DNA of 64,000 nucleotides from Labrenzia sp. PHM005 (GTDB taxonomy: Bacteria > Pseudomonadota > Alphaproteobacteria > Rhizobiales > Stappiaceae), in the NCBI RefSeq assembly GCF_006517275.1, contig NZ_CP041191.1, forward strand, positions 186,001 to 250,000. Direction: 5' to 3'. Positions 32,845 to 42,725 of this stretch are shown piece after piece. The translations under genes and the position numbers were made by a program. The notes under the pieces are model-generated. The model made no database searches. It was not told where the DNA came from and saw only the letters and a list, made by a program, of their open reading frames with translations. The stretch's first letter is position 1. Each line of letters begins with the position of its first letter.

Positions 32845-35613
32845 CTATTCGGCCGCTTGCTGATGTTCTGCCGCGGATATCCGGGCTGCGCAGAACTTGA
32901 ACTCCGGGATCTTGCCAAAGGGATCCAGCTGCGGATTTGTCAAGAAATTCGCTGGGGCTTCAAAGAAGCAGAACGGAATGAACAGCATGCCCGCCGAAAC
33001 ATCCCGATCAGCCCGGAGCGTGAGTGTGATCGCGCCGCGGCGCGTTTCAACCGTCACCTGCTGGCCGATTTCCAGCCCCTGAAGTTTGATGTCACGCGGG
33101 TTCATCGAAACGACCGGTTCCGGCTCGATGGCGTCCAGAACTGCGGCCCGCCGGGTCATCGCGCCGGTGTGCCAATGTTCCAGCATCCGGCCTGTAGTCA
33201 GAACCAGCGGGAAGTCCTCATCCGGAGTTTCATCCGGCGGCACAAGATCCGTCGGGACGATTTTGCCGCGGCCATCGGAAGTCGGAAACGATTGACCAAA
33301 TAGGATCTCGTTACCTGGCGTATCCGGACTGTCCGCCGGGTAGGTGACTGTGCCTTCCCGCTCCAGACGCTCCCACGAGATGTTCTGGATCGATGCCATA
33401 TGAGACCGCATTTCTTCGTAGATTGCCGGAACACCATCGTAGGACCAGTTCAAGCCGAGGCGATTGGCGATCTCAATGATCAGCTCCCAATCTGCCCGAA
33501 CCTCACCTGGCATAGGCACACATGGCTGACCAATCTGAACCTGGCGGTTGGTATTGGTGTAGGTGCCGAGCTTTTCCGCATGAGCGGACGCAGGCAGAAT
33601 CACATCCGCGTGCCAGGCCGTTTCAGTCAAGAAAATATCTTGGACAACCAGATGCTTCAGGCTGGCCAGTGCCTTGCGGGCGTGGTTCTGATCCGGGTCT
33701 GACATTGCCGGGTTTTCACCCTGAATGTACATCGCCTCGATGCCGCCGGCCAGAATGTCGTCCATGATCTCAACGACCGTCAGCCCTCGCACTGGATCGA
33801 GCGTCCGTCCCCAGGCATCTTCATATTCCGCGCGGATATCGGCGTTCTCAACCGAGCGGTAATCCGGAAACACCATCGGGATCAGGCCGGCATCAGATGC
33901 GCCCTGCACGTTGTTTTGACCGCGCAGCGGGTGCAGGCCGGTTCCCGGACGGCCGATCTGGCCGGTGGTCAGCGCCATAGCAATCAGACAGCGGACATTG
34001 TCCGTGCCGTGCACATGCTGGGAAACACCCATGCCCCAGTAAATAATGGAACGCGGGCTTGTGGCGTAAATCCGGGCGACCTCGCGCAGAGTGCCGGCCT
34101 CAATGCCGCAGACCGGCTCCATGGCTTCCGGAGTGAAGTCCTGGATTTTCTCCTTTAGCGCTTCAAAACCATCAACATGAGCCGCGATATACTGCTCGTC
34201 ATATAGCTTTTCAGTCACAATCACATTGAGGATGGCGTTGAGCATGGCAACATCCGTCCCTGGCTTGAAAACCAGGCTGTAATCGGCATGACGCATCAGG
34301 CCTTGACCACGCGGATCCATGACAATCAGTTTGGTGCCGTTTTTCGCTGCCTGCTTGATGTAGGTCGCGGCCACCGGATGGTTTTGTTCCGGCCGTGCAC
34401 CGATCACAATCATGCAGTCGGCGTCTTCTGCGGCGTTAAATGGCGCAGTCGTTGCCCCGGAACCAATGCCTTCCATCAGCGCAGCCACAGACGAAGCATG
34501 GCAAAGCCGCGTGCAGTGATCGACGTTGTTGGTTTGGAACCCCTGCCGGATCAGCTTCTGGAAAAGATACGCCTCTTCGTTTGAGCCTTTGGCAGAGCCA
34601 AAACCCGCAATGCCCGCGCCACCTTTGGCGTCGAACGAAGCCTTCAGTCCGTTTGCGGCCCGATCAAGCGCTTCTTCCCAAGTCGCCTCCCGGAAAACGT
34701 CCAGATAGTTGTCGAGGGTCATGGAGATGTTGCCGCGTTTGGGCGCATCATCCCGGCGGATGAGCGGTTTGGTCAGCCGCTCCGGACTGGACACATAGTC
34801 AAAACCGAAACGGCCCTTCACGCAGAGGCGGTTTTCGTTTGCCGGGCCATCGCGGCCTTCAACACTGACGATCTTGCCGTCTTTGACCGAGACAGAGGTC
34901 AAGCAACCGACACCACAGAACGGACAAACGCTGTCGATGGTTTCTTCCGGATAGACTTCCCTGGTCGTCGCGGTGGCGTCCATCAGGCTCTTTTCCATCA
35001 GCGCCCCAGTCGGGCAGGCAGAAACGCATTCCCCGCAGGCCACGCAGGTGGAGATCCCCATCGGATCTGCTAGATCGAAGACAGGCGCAACATGCGAACC
35101 GCGGTCGGCCATGCCAATGACATCGTTGACCTGGACTTCCCGGCAGGCCCGTTCACATAGATTACAGGCGATACAGGCGTCGAGATTGACCGCGATTGCC
35201 GGATGGGAGACGTCTTGCGCTGGCTTTTCACAAGGTGCAAAGCGGCTGGATGTGACACCAACCGCATCAGACCACTTCCAGAAATCACTTTCCGGATCCG
35301 GATGTTGATCGCGGCTCGGCTGATCGGACGCCAGCAATTCGAAGACCATCTCGCGCGCTTTGGACGCCCGCTCAGTGGCGGTTTGAACCACCATGCCTTC
35401 CGCGGGTGTCCGGATACAGGAGGCGGCCAAAGTACGCTCGCCCTCAATATCAACCATACAGGCGCGGCAATTGCCGTCAGAACGATAACCCGATGCATCC
35501 TTGTGGCACAGATGCGGAATGGCAACGCCTTCGCGTTTGGCCACTTGCCAGATGGTCTCACCATCTTCAGCTGTTACGGTTTTGCCGTCGAGAGAGAAGG
35601 TGACATTACTCAT
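32845..35613 (-). CDS. fdhA: NAD-dependent formate dehydrogenase alpha subunit
   Basis: The catalytic subunit that oxidises formate to CO2 at a molybdenum or tungsten bis-pterin centre. The 922-residue protein has, in order, an N-terminal [2Fe-2S] domain (CHKDASGYRSDGNCRACMVD), a His/Cys cluster region, two ferredoxin-type [4Fe-4S] motifs (CIACNLCERACR, CVACGECVSACPTGAL), the cofactor-proximal cluster (CPFCGVGCLTSV) and the catalytic cysteine in DHCTRLCHASSV. The C-terminal cofactor-binding domain has TTGRMLEHWHTGAMTRR. The active residue is encoded as Cys, not selenocysteine. It overlaps the preceding gene by four bases. The layout resembles the soluble MeFDH1 enzyme of Methylobacterium. Confidence 0.95.
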   Translation of the reverse strand: MSNVTFSLDGKTVTAEDGETIWQVAKREGVAIPHLCHKDASGYRSDGNCRACMVDIEGERTLAASCIRTPAEGMVVQTATERASKAREMVFELLASDQPSRDQHPDPESDFWKWSDAVGVTSSRFAPCEKPAQDVSHPAIAVNLDACIACNLCERACREVQVNDVIGMADRGSHVAPVFDLADPMGISTCVACGECVSACPTGALMEKSLMDATATTREVYPEETIDSVCPFCGVGCLTSVSVKDGKIVSVEGRDGPANENRLCVKGRFGFDYVSSPERLTKPLIRRDDAPKRGNISMTLDNYLDVFREATWEEALDRAANGLKASFDAKGGAGIAGFGSAKGSNEEAYLFQKLIRQGFQTNNVDHCTRLCHASSVAALMEGIGSGATTAPFNAAEDADCMIVIGARPEQNHPVAATYIKQAAKNGTKLIVMDPRGQGLMRHADYSLVFKPGTDVAMLNAILNVIVTEKLYDEQYIAAHVDGFEALKEKIQDFTPEAMEPVCGIEAGTLREVARIYATSPRSIIYWGMGVSQHVHGTDNVRCLIAMALTTGQIGRPGTGLHPLRGQNNVQGASDAGLIPMVFPDYRSVENADIRAEYEDAWGRTLDPVRGLTVVEIMDDILAGGIEAMYIQGENPAMSDPDQNHARKALASLKHLVVQDIFLTETAWHADVILPASAHAEKLGTYTNTNRQVQIGQPCVPMPGEVRADWELIIEIANRLGLNWSYDGVPAIYEEMRSHMASIQNISWERLEREGTVTYPADSPDTPGNEILFGQSFPTSDGRGKIVPTDLVPPDETPDEDFPLVLTTGRMLEHWHTGAMTRRAAVLDAIEPEPVVSMNPRDIKLQGLEIGQQVTVETRRGAITLTLRADRDVSAGMLFIPFCFFEAPANFLTNPQLDPFGKIPEFKFCAARISAAEHQQAAE

Positions 35614-37286
35614 ACTTCAAACTCCTCGGAAAAGAATTTTAGCACGGAGGCCACTGGGTTGCTCGCCGCTTGTCCCAGACCGCAAATTGAGGCGGACCGC
35701 ATCACTGCATCCAGGTCGGCGATCTTGTTCTTGTCCCAATCGCCATTCGCCAGAAGCTGTTCCATCTTCTCCGTGCCCGACCGGCATGGCGTGCACTGAC
35801 CGCAACTTTCGTGCTTGAAGAAACGCATCAGATTGAGTGCGGCATCGCGCATATCGTCCTGATCGGAAAAAACAACGATCGCGTGACTACCAATGAAACA
35901 ACCGTGTTTGTCGAGCGTACCGAAATCGAGCGGCTCATCAGCGAGGGACGCGGGCAGAATACCGCCAGACGCCCCGCCAGGCAGATAGCCCTTGAAGCTG
36001 TGGCCCTCATCCATGCCGCCGCAGAATTCGTTGAGCAGCTCATTCATGGTTATCCCGGCAGGTGCCAGTTTTACACCCGGCTCCTTAACCCGTCCGGATA
36101 CCGAGAATGACCGAAAGCCCTTGTGGCCCCGGCGGCCTTGTTCGGCGAACCAGTCAGGCCCTTTTTCGACAATGTCGCGGATCCAAAAGAGGGTCTCAAC
36201 ATTGTGATTGAGGGTTGGACGGCCAAAGAGCCCAACCTGGGCGATGAACGGCGGTCGGTGGCGCGGCAGGCCACGTTTGCCTTCGATCGATTCGATCATC
36301 GCGCTTTCTTCGCCGCAGATGTAAGCACCCGCACCGCGGCGCAGTTCGATATCGATTGAGGTGATGATTCCTGCAGCCCGTAAAGCGGCGATTTCGGTCT
36401 TCAGGATTTCAAGAACCGCTGGATATTCATCACGCATATAAAGATAAACGCGATCAGCTGAAATCGCATGGGCCGCAACCAGCGCTCCTTCCAACAGCCG
36501 GTGCGGGTCACTTTCCAGATGATAGCGGTCTTTGAACGTGCCAGGCTCGCCTTCATCACCATTAATGGTCAGAAATTTCGGACCTGGTAAATCATTGACG
36601 ATTTTCCACTTGGTACCGGTCGGAAAGCCCGCGCCACCCAGGCCGCGCAAACCAGCCGCAAGCGCCATGTCCGCAATATCTGCAGCAGCCAACTCACCGG
36701 ATCGTACGCGCTCGAGCACATTGTAACCACCGGCAGCCTTGTAAGCTTCGAGTTTTGTGTATTCCGGAATGACAGGGTCAACCGAGCCTTCAAACAACGT
36801 CGCACGAACGGACATTTCGCTGGCGTTGTCGACAGCGCGTTTGCCGACTTGAACAGCCGGCGCACTGGCACAGCGGCCTATACACGGCACTTTCTGGATG
36901 CGGACGTTTTTGGGATCAACACCGCTTTCCAACGCTGCGGCCAGAGCATCAGCACCTTTCAGGGAACAAGCAATGCTGTCGCATACTCGCACGGTCACAG
37001 GCGCCGGTTTGGTCTCATCCTCACGAACGATATCGAAGTGATGATAGAAGCTCGCGACTTCGTAGATCTCGGCTTGAGACAGACGCATTTCTGCTGCGAG
37101 TGCCCGCATGTGCCGGGCCTCCAGACAGCCATACGCGTCTTGAATTTTATGCAAATGCTCGATCAACAGATCGCGGCGGCGCGGCTCATCCCCCAAAAGG
37201 TTCCGAACCTCGGCCAAAGCCGCATCTTCTAATTGACGCCCTTTTGGCTGGGACGGCTTGCGTGAAAGCCCCTTGCCGAAAGACAT
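35610..37286 (-). CDS. fdhB: Formate dehydrogenase beta subunit, NuoE-NuoF-type fusion
   Basis: The electron-output subunit that reduces NAD+. This 558-residue protein joins a NuoE/FdsG-like domain (about residues 1-155, [2Fe-2S] ligands in CDSIACSLKG and CIGRCASAP) to a NuoF/FdsB-like domain with the NADH site RGLGGAGFPTGTKW, the FMN-binding INGDEGEPGTFKDR and the [4Fe-4S] motif ESCGQCTPCRSGTEKM. The separate gamma gene seen in many proteobacteria is thus absent. It is the first gene of a two-gene operon with fdhA. No fdhD, fdsC or fdsD gene is next to them. Confidence 0.94.
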   Translation of the reverse strand: MSFGKGLSRKPSQPKGRQLEDAALAEVRNLLGDEPRRRDLLIEHLHKIQDAYGCLEARHMRALAAEMRLSQAEIYEVASFYHHFDIVREDETKPAPVTVRVCDSIACSLKGADALAAALESGVDPKNVRIQKVPCIGRCASAPAVQVGKRAVDNASEMSVRATLFEGSVDPVIPEYTKLEAYKAAGGYNVLERVRSGELAAADIADMALAAGLRGLGGAGFPTGTKWKIVNDLPGPKFLTINGDEGEPGTFKDRYHLESDPHRLLEGALVAAHAISADRVYLYMRDEYPAVLEILKTEIAALRAAGIITSIDIELRRGAGAYICGEESAMIESIEGKRGLPRHRPPFIAQVGLFGRPTLNHNVETLFWIRDIVEKGPDWFAEQGRRGHKGFRSFSVSGRVKEPGVKLAPAGITMNELLNEFCGGMDEGHSFKGYLPGGASGGILPASLADEPLDFGTLDKHGCFIGSHAIVVFSDQDDMRDAALNLMRFFKHESCGQCTPCRSGTEKMEQLLANGDWDKNKIADLDAVMRSASICGLGQAASNPVASVLKFFSEEFEV

Positions 37287-37424
37287 TGGCGTTTACTCCC
37301 AAAAAGATTTCGTTGGCCGGATGTTATTCACCGGGACCAGCCCTTTCTGTTTGAAAAACGACAATTGCCGCTCTAAAGCTGACGCTTTAGAACAAGCTGT
37401 TCACATTGCAGATATTTTTTCAGG
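37287..37424 (-). promoter_or_regulatory. Upstream region of the formate dehydrogenase operon with a hairpin
   Basis: These 138 bases must contain the promoter for fdhB-fdhA. TCTAAAGC (37372-37379) pairs with GCTTTAGA (37384-37391) around a four-base loop. On the minus strand the hairpin is followed, 12 bases on, by a short T run, so it might be a weak terminator for rppH; otherwise it could be a regulatory site. I cannot decide between them. Confidence 0.35.
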
Positions 37425-37955
37425 TCAGATCGTCAAATGCGCAAAAGCTGCGACGACCTTTTCATAAACCGGCCGTTTGAATGGCACGATGAGATCTGGA
37501 ACACGGGATACATCTTCCCAACGCCAGTCATCAAATTCAGCCGAATGGCCATCTGGCGGCGTCAAAATATTGACTTCGTCGTCAGATCCTTCGAACCGGT
37601 AAGCCAGCCACCTTTGAGCCTGCCCACGGTGTTTTCCCTTGCGCGTGTTGCGCAGGATTTCTTCCGGATAATCATAGGCAAACCACTCAGGCGCCTCTTC
37701 CAAAAGTGTCACCGAATGGATTGATGTTTCTTCATAGAGCTCGCGGCGCGCCGCTTTTTCTGGCGTTTCGCCGGCATCAATGCCGCCTTGCGGCATCTGC
37801 CACTTGTAATCGTACCCGTTTTTGTTGGCTTCTTGAGACCGGCTGCCGACCCAGACCTTGCCCTGGCGGTTGATCAGCATAATGCCGACACAGGGCCGGT
37901 ACGGCAGGCCATCCACAGCTTCAGGATACCCTGGTCCAAAATCCAATTTTGTCAC
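37425..37955 (-). CDS. rppH: RNA pyrophosphohydrolase RppH
   Basis: RppH removes pyrophosphate from 5'-triphosphate ends of RNA, starting RNase E-dependent decay. The 176-residue protein has the Nudix box GGIDAGETPEKAARRELYEE followed by TSI, and the RppH-type flanks YRPCVGIMLINRQGKVWVGSR, YKWQMPQGG and HRGQAQRWLAYRF. The length is normal. It follows the yibQ-type gene by 27 bases at the end of the long minus-strand housekeeping run. Confidence 0.94.
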   Translation of the reverse strand: MTKLDFGPGYPEAVDGLPYRPCVGIMLINRQGKVWVGSRSQEANKNGYDYKWQMPQGGIDAGETPEKAARRELYEETSIHSVTLLEEAPEWFAYDYPEEILRNTRKGKHRGQAQRWLAYRFEGSDDEVNILTPPDGHSAEFDDWRWEDVSRVPDLIVPFKRPVYEKVVAAFAHLTI

Positions 37956-37982
37956 GAAAAACCTCGTTCGAAATACCGGATG

Positions 37983-39137
37983 TTACTTGTTTTCACGGTC
38001 AATCGTTGCACTGACTGGGACAAGCTGCAGGCCACGCTGCTCCAGATCCTGAACCCATTCTTCCAGTTGACGTACTGTGACCGGTAGTGCTGAACCGGCA
38101 GCAACCGCAAATCCGCGCGCCCGGGCCACACTCTCCAGCTGAAGCAGCTTTGCATCGATATTGCTCTCACGCGGGACTTCATCAAGCACCACATCAACCC
38201 CGCTGAAGGGCATGCGAACGTCAGCGGACACTTCGCCTGCGATGCTGCGCGACGTCGTCCCATTGTCAACGAACATCAACCCGCGGGATTTCAATTTTTC
38301 GAGCAGAAACTGCATGGATGGTTTTATCGATGTATACCGTGCGCCCATCTCACCAATGACACCGACATAGTTGGTGACCCGTGTCAGCAAAAACGCCAGT
38401 CTGTCGAGAAGTTCTGCCGGCTTTAAACTGACAAGCAGCGTATGTGGCCCTGGATCATTGTCCGGGAAATCAAAGGGTTCCAACGGGATTTGCAACAACA
38501 GTTCATGGCCTTTCATCCGGGCCTGCTGCATCCAAAGGTCAAGATCCGAGCCATAGGGCGCCAATGCAAATGTCACATCGGGCGGCAAGCGGTCGATCGC
38601 GTTTTGTGTCCCGGCTTCGCTCAATCCGAGCCCCGTGATAACGACCGCAATTTTCGGAATGGACGTAAATTCCGTCGCAATTGGCCGCGAATAAGCATCA
38701 AGCGGGCGTACACCGGCGTCGCTGATCATTGGCAAGAAGCCGTAATCGGACCGTTCGCTCACTCTGGTGTCTGGGTTGATCGCCAATCCCGTGATTGGCG
38801 CGTCATATTTCAGCCCATCCGGACGGATGATCATTTCATAGCGTGGCCCTAGGAAGTCTCCGCCGTTCTGCGGGCGTAAATTCGGGCCAAGCTCCCCTCC
38901 GACCGTTGGCCGGATCTCAACAACTTCAATATCTTGCGAGGTGATCCCTTCAACAACTTCGTCCAGAGGCAAAACCGCAACCGGTTCGCCGCCCAAAGGA
39001 TCGTCGACCACTAGAATCCAAATAAGCGCCGTTGTGAAAACGACACTTATCAAACCTGCACCAATCAAACCAAACGGCAGCCTGACCAGCCGCCGTTTTC
39101 CCATTCCTAAGGGAGCTGTGAGATCTTCGCTCGCCAT
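37983..39137 (-). CDS. Divergent polysaccharide deacetylase family protein (YibQ-like)
   Basis: A 384-residue protein with one N-terminal membrane segment (about residues 22-43) and a periplasmic domain with the NodB-like fold of the divergent polysaccharide deacetylase family (DUF610): IAVVITGLGLSEAGTQNAIDRLP, FALAPYGSDLDLWMQQARMKGHELLLQIPLEP and LMFVDNGTTSRS. The YibQ proteins are found next to envC and ctpA in many proteobacteria, as here, and are linked to cell-envelope maintenance. Whether the domain is an active deacetylase is uncertain because the metal-binding residues of this family diverge. Confidence 0.88.
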   Translation of the reverse strand: MASEDLTAPLGMGKRRLVRLPFGLIGAGLISVVFTTALIWILVVDDPLGGEPVAVLPLDEVVEGITSQDIEVVEIRPTVGGELGPNLRPQNGGDFLGPRYEMIIRPDGLKYDAPITGLAINPDTRVSERSDYGFLPMISDAGVRPLDAYSRPIATEFTSIPKIAVVITGLGLSEAGTQNAIDRLPPDVTFALAPYGSDLDLWMQQARMKGHELLLQIPLEPFDFPDNDPGPHTLLVSLKPAELLDRLAFLLTRVTNYVGVIGEMGARYTSIKPSMQFLLEKLKSRGLMFVDNGTTSRSIAGEVSADVRMPFSGVDVVLDEVPRESNIDAKLLQLESVARARGFAVAAGSALPVTVRQLEEWVQDLEQRGLQLVPVSATIDRENK

Positions 39138-39239
39138 ACCGTCCGGAGCCTTTTGGCCGGCGGGCTGCCGGCTCGATCGTTGTTATTTGATACGCAGAAC
39201 GAATGGAAAAGCGCGCCGCTACCGGCGCGCCTTGAAATC

Positions 39240-40568
39240 TTAGTTCGGAACCGCGGCCGTGTCCGCAATCGGCGGGAAGGCGCTATTGACCTGAACGCCA
39301 CGCAGGAGATCCAATGCGAGGTTCAACTGAGTGTCATCTTTCGGATCCGGCGGGACATAAGCCTGGCTGCCGGACTTTTCTTCGCCGTCAGCTTCCAAGT
39401 GACCACGCAGGCCTGCTTCGCCCTTTGTGTTGACCCGGCCGACGAGTTCTTCAGGCAGTTCCTGGAGCGCTTCAATGTCCGGCACGATGCCCTTGGCCTG
39501 AATGGACGTTCCTGCGGGTGTATAATACCGCGCGGTTGTCAGACGGATCGCGCCATTGGCCCCAAGGGGGATAATCGTCTGGACGGACCCTTTACCGAAG
39601 GACCGCGTCCCAAGGATGGTGGCCCGGCGGTGATCCTGCAGAGCGCCTGCAACAATTTCAGAAGCAGAAGCAGACCCGCCATTGACCAGAACAATCACAG
39701 GCTTGCCACCGGTCAGGTCACCGGCACGGGCATTGTAACGCTGAGTTTCTTCAGCTTCACGGCCACGGGTTGAAACAATCTCACCGCGATCCAAGAACGC
39801 ATCAGATACCGCGATAGCCTGATCCAACAATCCACCTGGGTTGTTGCGCAGGTCGATGACGAAGCCTTTCAGCTTGTCCTTACCGATCTTCTCTGCAGTT
39901 GTTTCAAGACCTTTTTTCAGGCCATCAAAGGTCTGTTCGTTGAACTGGGTTACGCGGACATACCCAATATCATCCTCTTCGCGCCAGCGCACCGAACGGA
40001 TCCGGATAATGTCGCGCGTGATCGTGATTTCAAGCGGTTCAACGCGGCCATCACGGCGGATGCTGACCACGATATCGGTGTTAACTGGCCCACGCATTTT
40101 TTCCACGGCTTCGTTCAAGGTAAGGCCCTGAACCTGTTCGCCATCGATATGTGTGATCAGATCACCCGCCAAAACACCTGCTTTGGCTGCTGGCGTATCG
40201 TCAATCGGCGACACTACTTTCACCAGACCATCTTCCATGGTCACCTCAATGCCGAGACCGCCGAATTCGCCACGGGTTTGTACCTGCATGTCGCGGAAGC
40301 TCTTTGGCGACATATAGCTGGAATGCGGATCAAGGGAGGTCAGCATCCCGTTGATGGCGCTCTCAATCAGCTGAGCATCATCAGGAACTTCCACATAATC
40401 CGACCGCACCCGTTCAAAGACATCTCCAAACAGGTTCAATTGCCGGTACGTATCCGTTGCAGCGGCATTGGCCTCCGCCGAAACATGGAACGGCATTTGG
40501 GACAAGGTGGTCACAGCTGCAGCCCCCATCAGGGCACCTGCCAGCAGCAAGGAAGCTTTCCGTATCAT
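39240..40568 (-). CDS. ctpA: Carboxy-terminal processing protease CtpA (S41 family)
   Basis: A periplasmic serine protease that processes or degrades envelope proteins, including peptidoglycan hydrolases. The 442-residue protein has a signal peptide (MIRKASLLLAGALMGAAAV), a PDZ domain (about residues 90-175, GGLGIEVTMEDGLVKVVSPID, DLITHIDGEQVQGL) and the S41 catalytic core with the Ser in NGGSASASEIVAGAL and the Lys in GTRSFGKGSVQ. The ATG at 40568 overlaps the envC stop (ATGA), so this start is preferred over 40604. Confidence 0.95.
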   Translation of the reverse strand: MIRKASLLLAGALMGAAAVTTLSQMPFHVSAEANAAATDTYRQLNLFGDVFERVRSDYVEVPDDAQLIESAINGMLTSLDPHSSYMSPKSFRDMQVQTRGEFGGLGIEVTMEDGLVKVVSPIDDTPAAKAGVLAGDLITHIDGEQVQGLTLNEAVEKMRGPVNTDIVVSIRRDGRVEPLEITITRDIIRIRSVRWREEDDIGYVRVTQFNEQTFDGLKKGLETTAEKIGKDKLKGFVIDLRNNPGGLLDQAIAVSDAFLDRGEIVSTRGREAEETQRYNARAGDLTGGKPVIVLVNGGSASASEIVAGALQDHRRATILGTRSFGKGSVQTIIPLGANGAIRLTTARYYTPAGTSIQAKGIVPDIEALQELPEELVGRVNTKGEAGLRGHLEADGEEKSGSQAYVPPDPKDDTQLNLALDLLRGVQVNSAFPPIADTAAVPN

Positions 40569-42001
40569 CCGCGAGCCTTTTCTTCTTCTGTGCGCGCCCA
40601 CCACGGGGTGGGATCGACCGCACGGCCGTCCTTCCGAAATTCAACATATAATATCGGCTGGGTCGAGCCCAAACCGAATGTGGAGGCGCTAGCCCATTGG
40701 GTTGCCCCCATAACGCCAACCGGTTCCCCGGCCAAAACAAATTGCCCCAGCTCTGCATCTATCCGGTCCATGCCGGCCAGGAGCACATGGTATCCGTCTC
40801 CGGTGTTCAGGATCAAGAGCTCACCATAAGATCGGAACGGCCCTGAATAAACCACCCAGCCATCCGCTGGCGAGGTCACATTCGACCCCGGACGTGTTGC
40901 AATCGACTGGCCTTCCGTCATACCGCCGAATTCGTCTTCCTGCCCAAAATCCTTGAGCACCGTTCCCGAGACCGGTTGCGGCAATCGACCGAGGGCATCC
41001 TGAAACGCAATTGCCGGAGCCAAACGGCCCGGATCGGAAAACGGATCAAATTCACGCGATCTTGTCCGGCCAGTTTTCAAGGCCGCCTGTCTGGATTTTT
41101 CCGCCGCCTCGCGTGCGCTGTCGATTTCAGCTTCCAAATCTGCAATCAGTTCCTTGAGTGAACCTGCCCTGGCGGCTAATTCTTCAGCCCGGCGTTTCTC
41201 ATCTGCAAGGACTCGAACTGTTTTAGTATGTTCCAGCCTTTTGGCGCTCAGGAGAAGTTCAAGCCGCGACTTTTCCTCAGCCAATCGCATTGCATCGCCG
41301 CGAAGACGGCGTTCTTCCTTAGCAATGACAGCCTTAAGCCGTTGTAATTCTTCGAGATCGGCCGCAAGCGCCTCTGTTTCCACCCTCAGTTCGGGCATCA
41401 CCGCGTTTAGGAGAATCGCACTTCGAACCGCCGACAACGCATCACTTGGCCGGACAGCGAGGGCTGGCGGCGGTCGCCGGCCGATTCTTTGAAGTGCCGC
41501 GAGAACCTCAGCGAGGACATCCCGGCGCGCAATCAAGGACTGACGGACCGCATCTTCATTTTCACCGAGGCTGCGCAGGCGACGTTCGGTGTCGGTCAAC
41601 TCCGTTTCCAGCCCGCGGATGGTATCGGCCGTATTGATAATTTTGGCGTTCAGCGTATCCCGATCCCGGTCCAAAGTTTGGATTTCCCGGGCAATAGCAG
41701 CCTGCCTATCGGCTGAAACGGTAATGTCGGACGTGAGGGCTGCAAGTTCCTTTTCCCGCAGATCTCTTTTGGCGATGGCCGCTTCAATTTCAGGTGAATT
41801 GGTCTTAACTTCGACCGTTTCCGGATCAGTTTGCTCCGTTGCAACTGCAGTCGACGGGCCTAAAGCTGCGCACATCACGATACCGCCAAGGAACAACTTG
41901 GCTCTGCCAAGCTCCTTCAGCGCGAATAGCACACCCCTGCCCGGATCTGTTATCAACGTGCCTCTAACTCCCATTCGGCCTACAATTTGCGATACCGTCA
42001 T
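40565..42001 (-). CDS. envC: Murein hydrolase activator EnvC-like protein (degenerate M23)
   Basis: EnvC activates amidases that split septal peptidoglycan during cell division. The 478-residue protein has an N-terminal signal/anchor region (hydrophobic residues about 36-53), a long coiled coil (about residues 65-300, rich in Glu, Arg, Leu, Ala) and a C-terminal LytM domain (about residues 345-470). The zinc ligands of active M23 peptidases are missing: the H-x-G-x-D segment reads QSIATRPGSN, and the H-x-H segment reads LLAGMDRID. This is expected for EnvC and means it activates rather than cuts. It is translationally coupled to ctpA. Confidence 0.9.
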   Translation of the reverse strand: MTVSQIVGRMGVRGTLITDPGRGVLFALKELGRAKLFLGGIVMCAALGPSTAVATEQTDPETVEVKTNSPEIEAAIAKRDLREKELAALTSDITVSADRQAAIAREIQTLDRDRDTLNAKIINTADTIRGLETELTDTERRLRSLGENEDAVRQSLIARRDVLAEVLAALQRIGRRPPPALAVRPSDALSAVRSAILLNAVMPELRVETEALAADLEELQRLKAVIAKEERRLRGDAMRLAEEKSRLELLLSAKRLEHTKTVRVLADEKRRAEELAARAGSLKELIADLEAEIDSAREAAEKSRQAALKTGRTRSREFDPFSDPGRLAPAIAFQDALGRLPQPVSGTVLKDFGQEDEFGGMTEGQSIATRPGSNVTSPADGWVVYSGPFRSYGELLILNTGDGYHVLLAGMDRIDAELGQFVLAGEPVGVMGATQWASASTFGLGSTQPILYVEFRKDGRAVDPTPWWARTEEEKARG

Positions 42002-42160
42002 CGTGTTAACGAACCGTTTACCCTGGTATCCAATTCGTTAATGCAGCAATATTTGTCCACCAATTGCAGCCGTTTTTTCTCTACGCTGGGAATGCGGCGA
42101 TATGCTGGCAAACTTTTGTGTTTGGGAAAACCGTGAGATTCATCCGTTGATAATGCGGTG

Positions 42161-42643
42161 TCATACCCGATGATATGGATGCCCAGACTGAATAGTGATC
42201 GCCCTATAGATCTGTTCGGCCAGCAGTATCCGGGCAATTTGATGCGGCCAGGTCATCGCGCCCAGAGCAAGCTTTAGATCTGCGCGTGCAAGCATCTCCT
42301 GCCCGTGCCCATCGGCTCCACCGATCGCAAAAACGATGTCTGGGATGCCATCATCCTTCCAGGCTTCCAGACGCCCTGAGAACGCTGGACTGGTTAGGTT
42401 CTTCCCGTTTTCATCTAATACCACAAGCTTGGCACCTGACGGCAAAGCCTGAAGGATCGCCTTCGCCTCATCAGCCTTGCGATCTTCTGCCCGCTGGCCG
42501 CGGCTTTCTGGCAATTCGGTGATCGCAACATCAGTGATGCCAAGCGCGCGTCCAGCCTTACGCGCTCTGTCCAGATAACGGTCGAAAAGATCTTTATCTG
42601 CACCCGCTTTCATGCGGCCAATGCAGATGAGTGAGAAGCGCAT
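42161..42643 (-). CDS. rlmH: 23S rRNA pseudouridine-1915 N3-methyltransferase RlmH
   Basis: RlmH methylates pseudouridine 1915 in helix 69 of 23S rRNA on assembled 70S ribosomes. The 160-residue SPOUT-fold protein starts MRFSLICIGRMKAG and has the knot motifs LVVLDENGKNLTS, VFAIGGADGHG and the C-terminal MTWPHQIARILLAEQIYRA and SGHPYHR. The ATG at 42643 is favoured over the one at 42661 by family N-termini. It follows rsfS by 82 bases, the usual order. Confidence 0.95.
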   Translation of the reverse strand: MRFSLICIGRMKAGADKDLFDRYLDRARKAGRALGITDVAITELPESRGQRAEDRKADEAKAILQALPSGAKLVVLDENGKNLTSPAFSGRLEAWKDDGIPDIVFAIGGADGHGQEMLARADLKLALGAMTWPHQIARILLAEQIYRAITIQSGHPYHRV

Positions 42644-42725
42644 AAAATCCCCGCCGGACAAATTCCGGTGTTACGGCTGCGTCGACAATGTCACGAGATT
42701 CTTGGTTTAGAACCTCGATCCGGGA

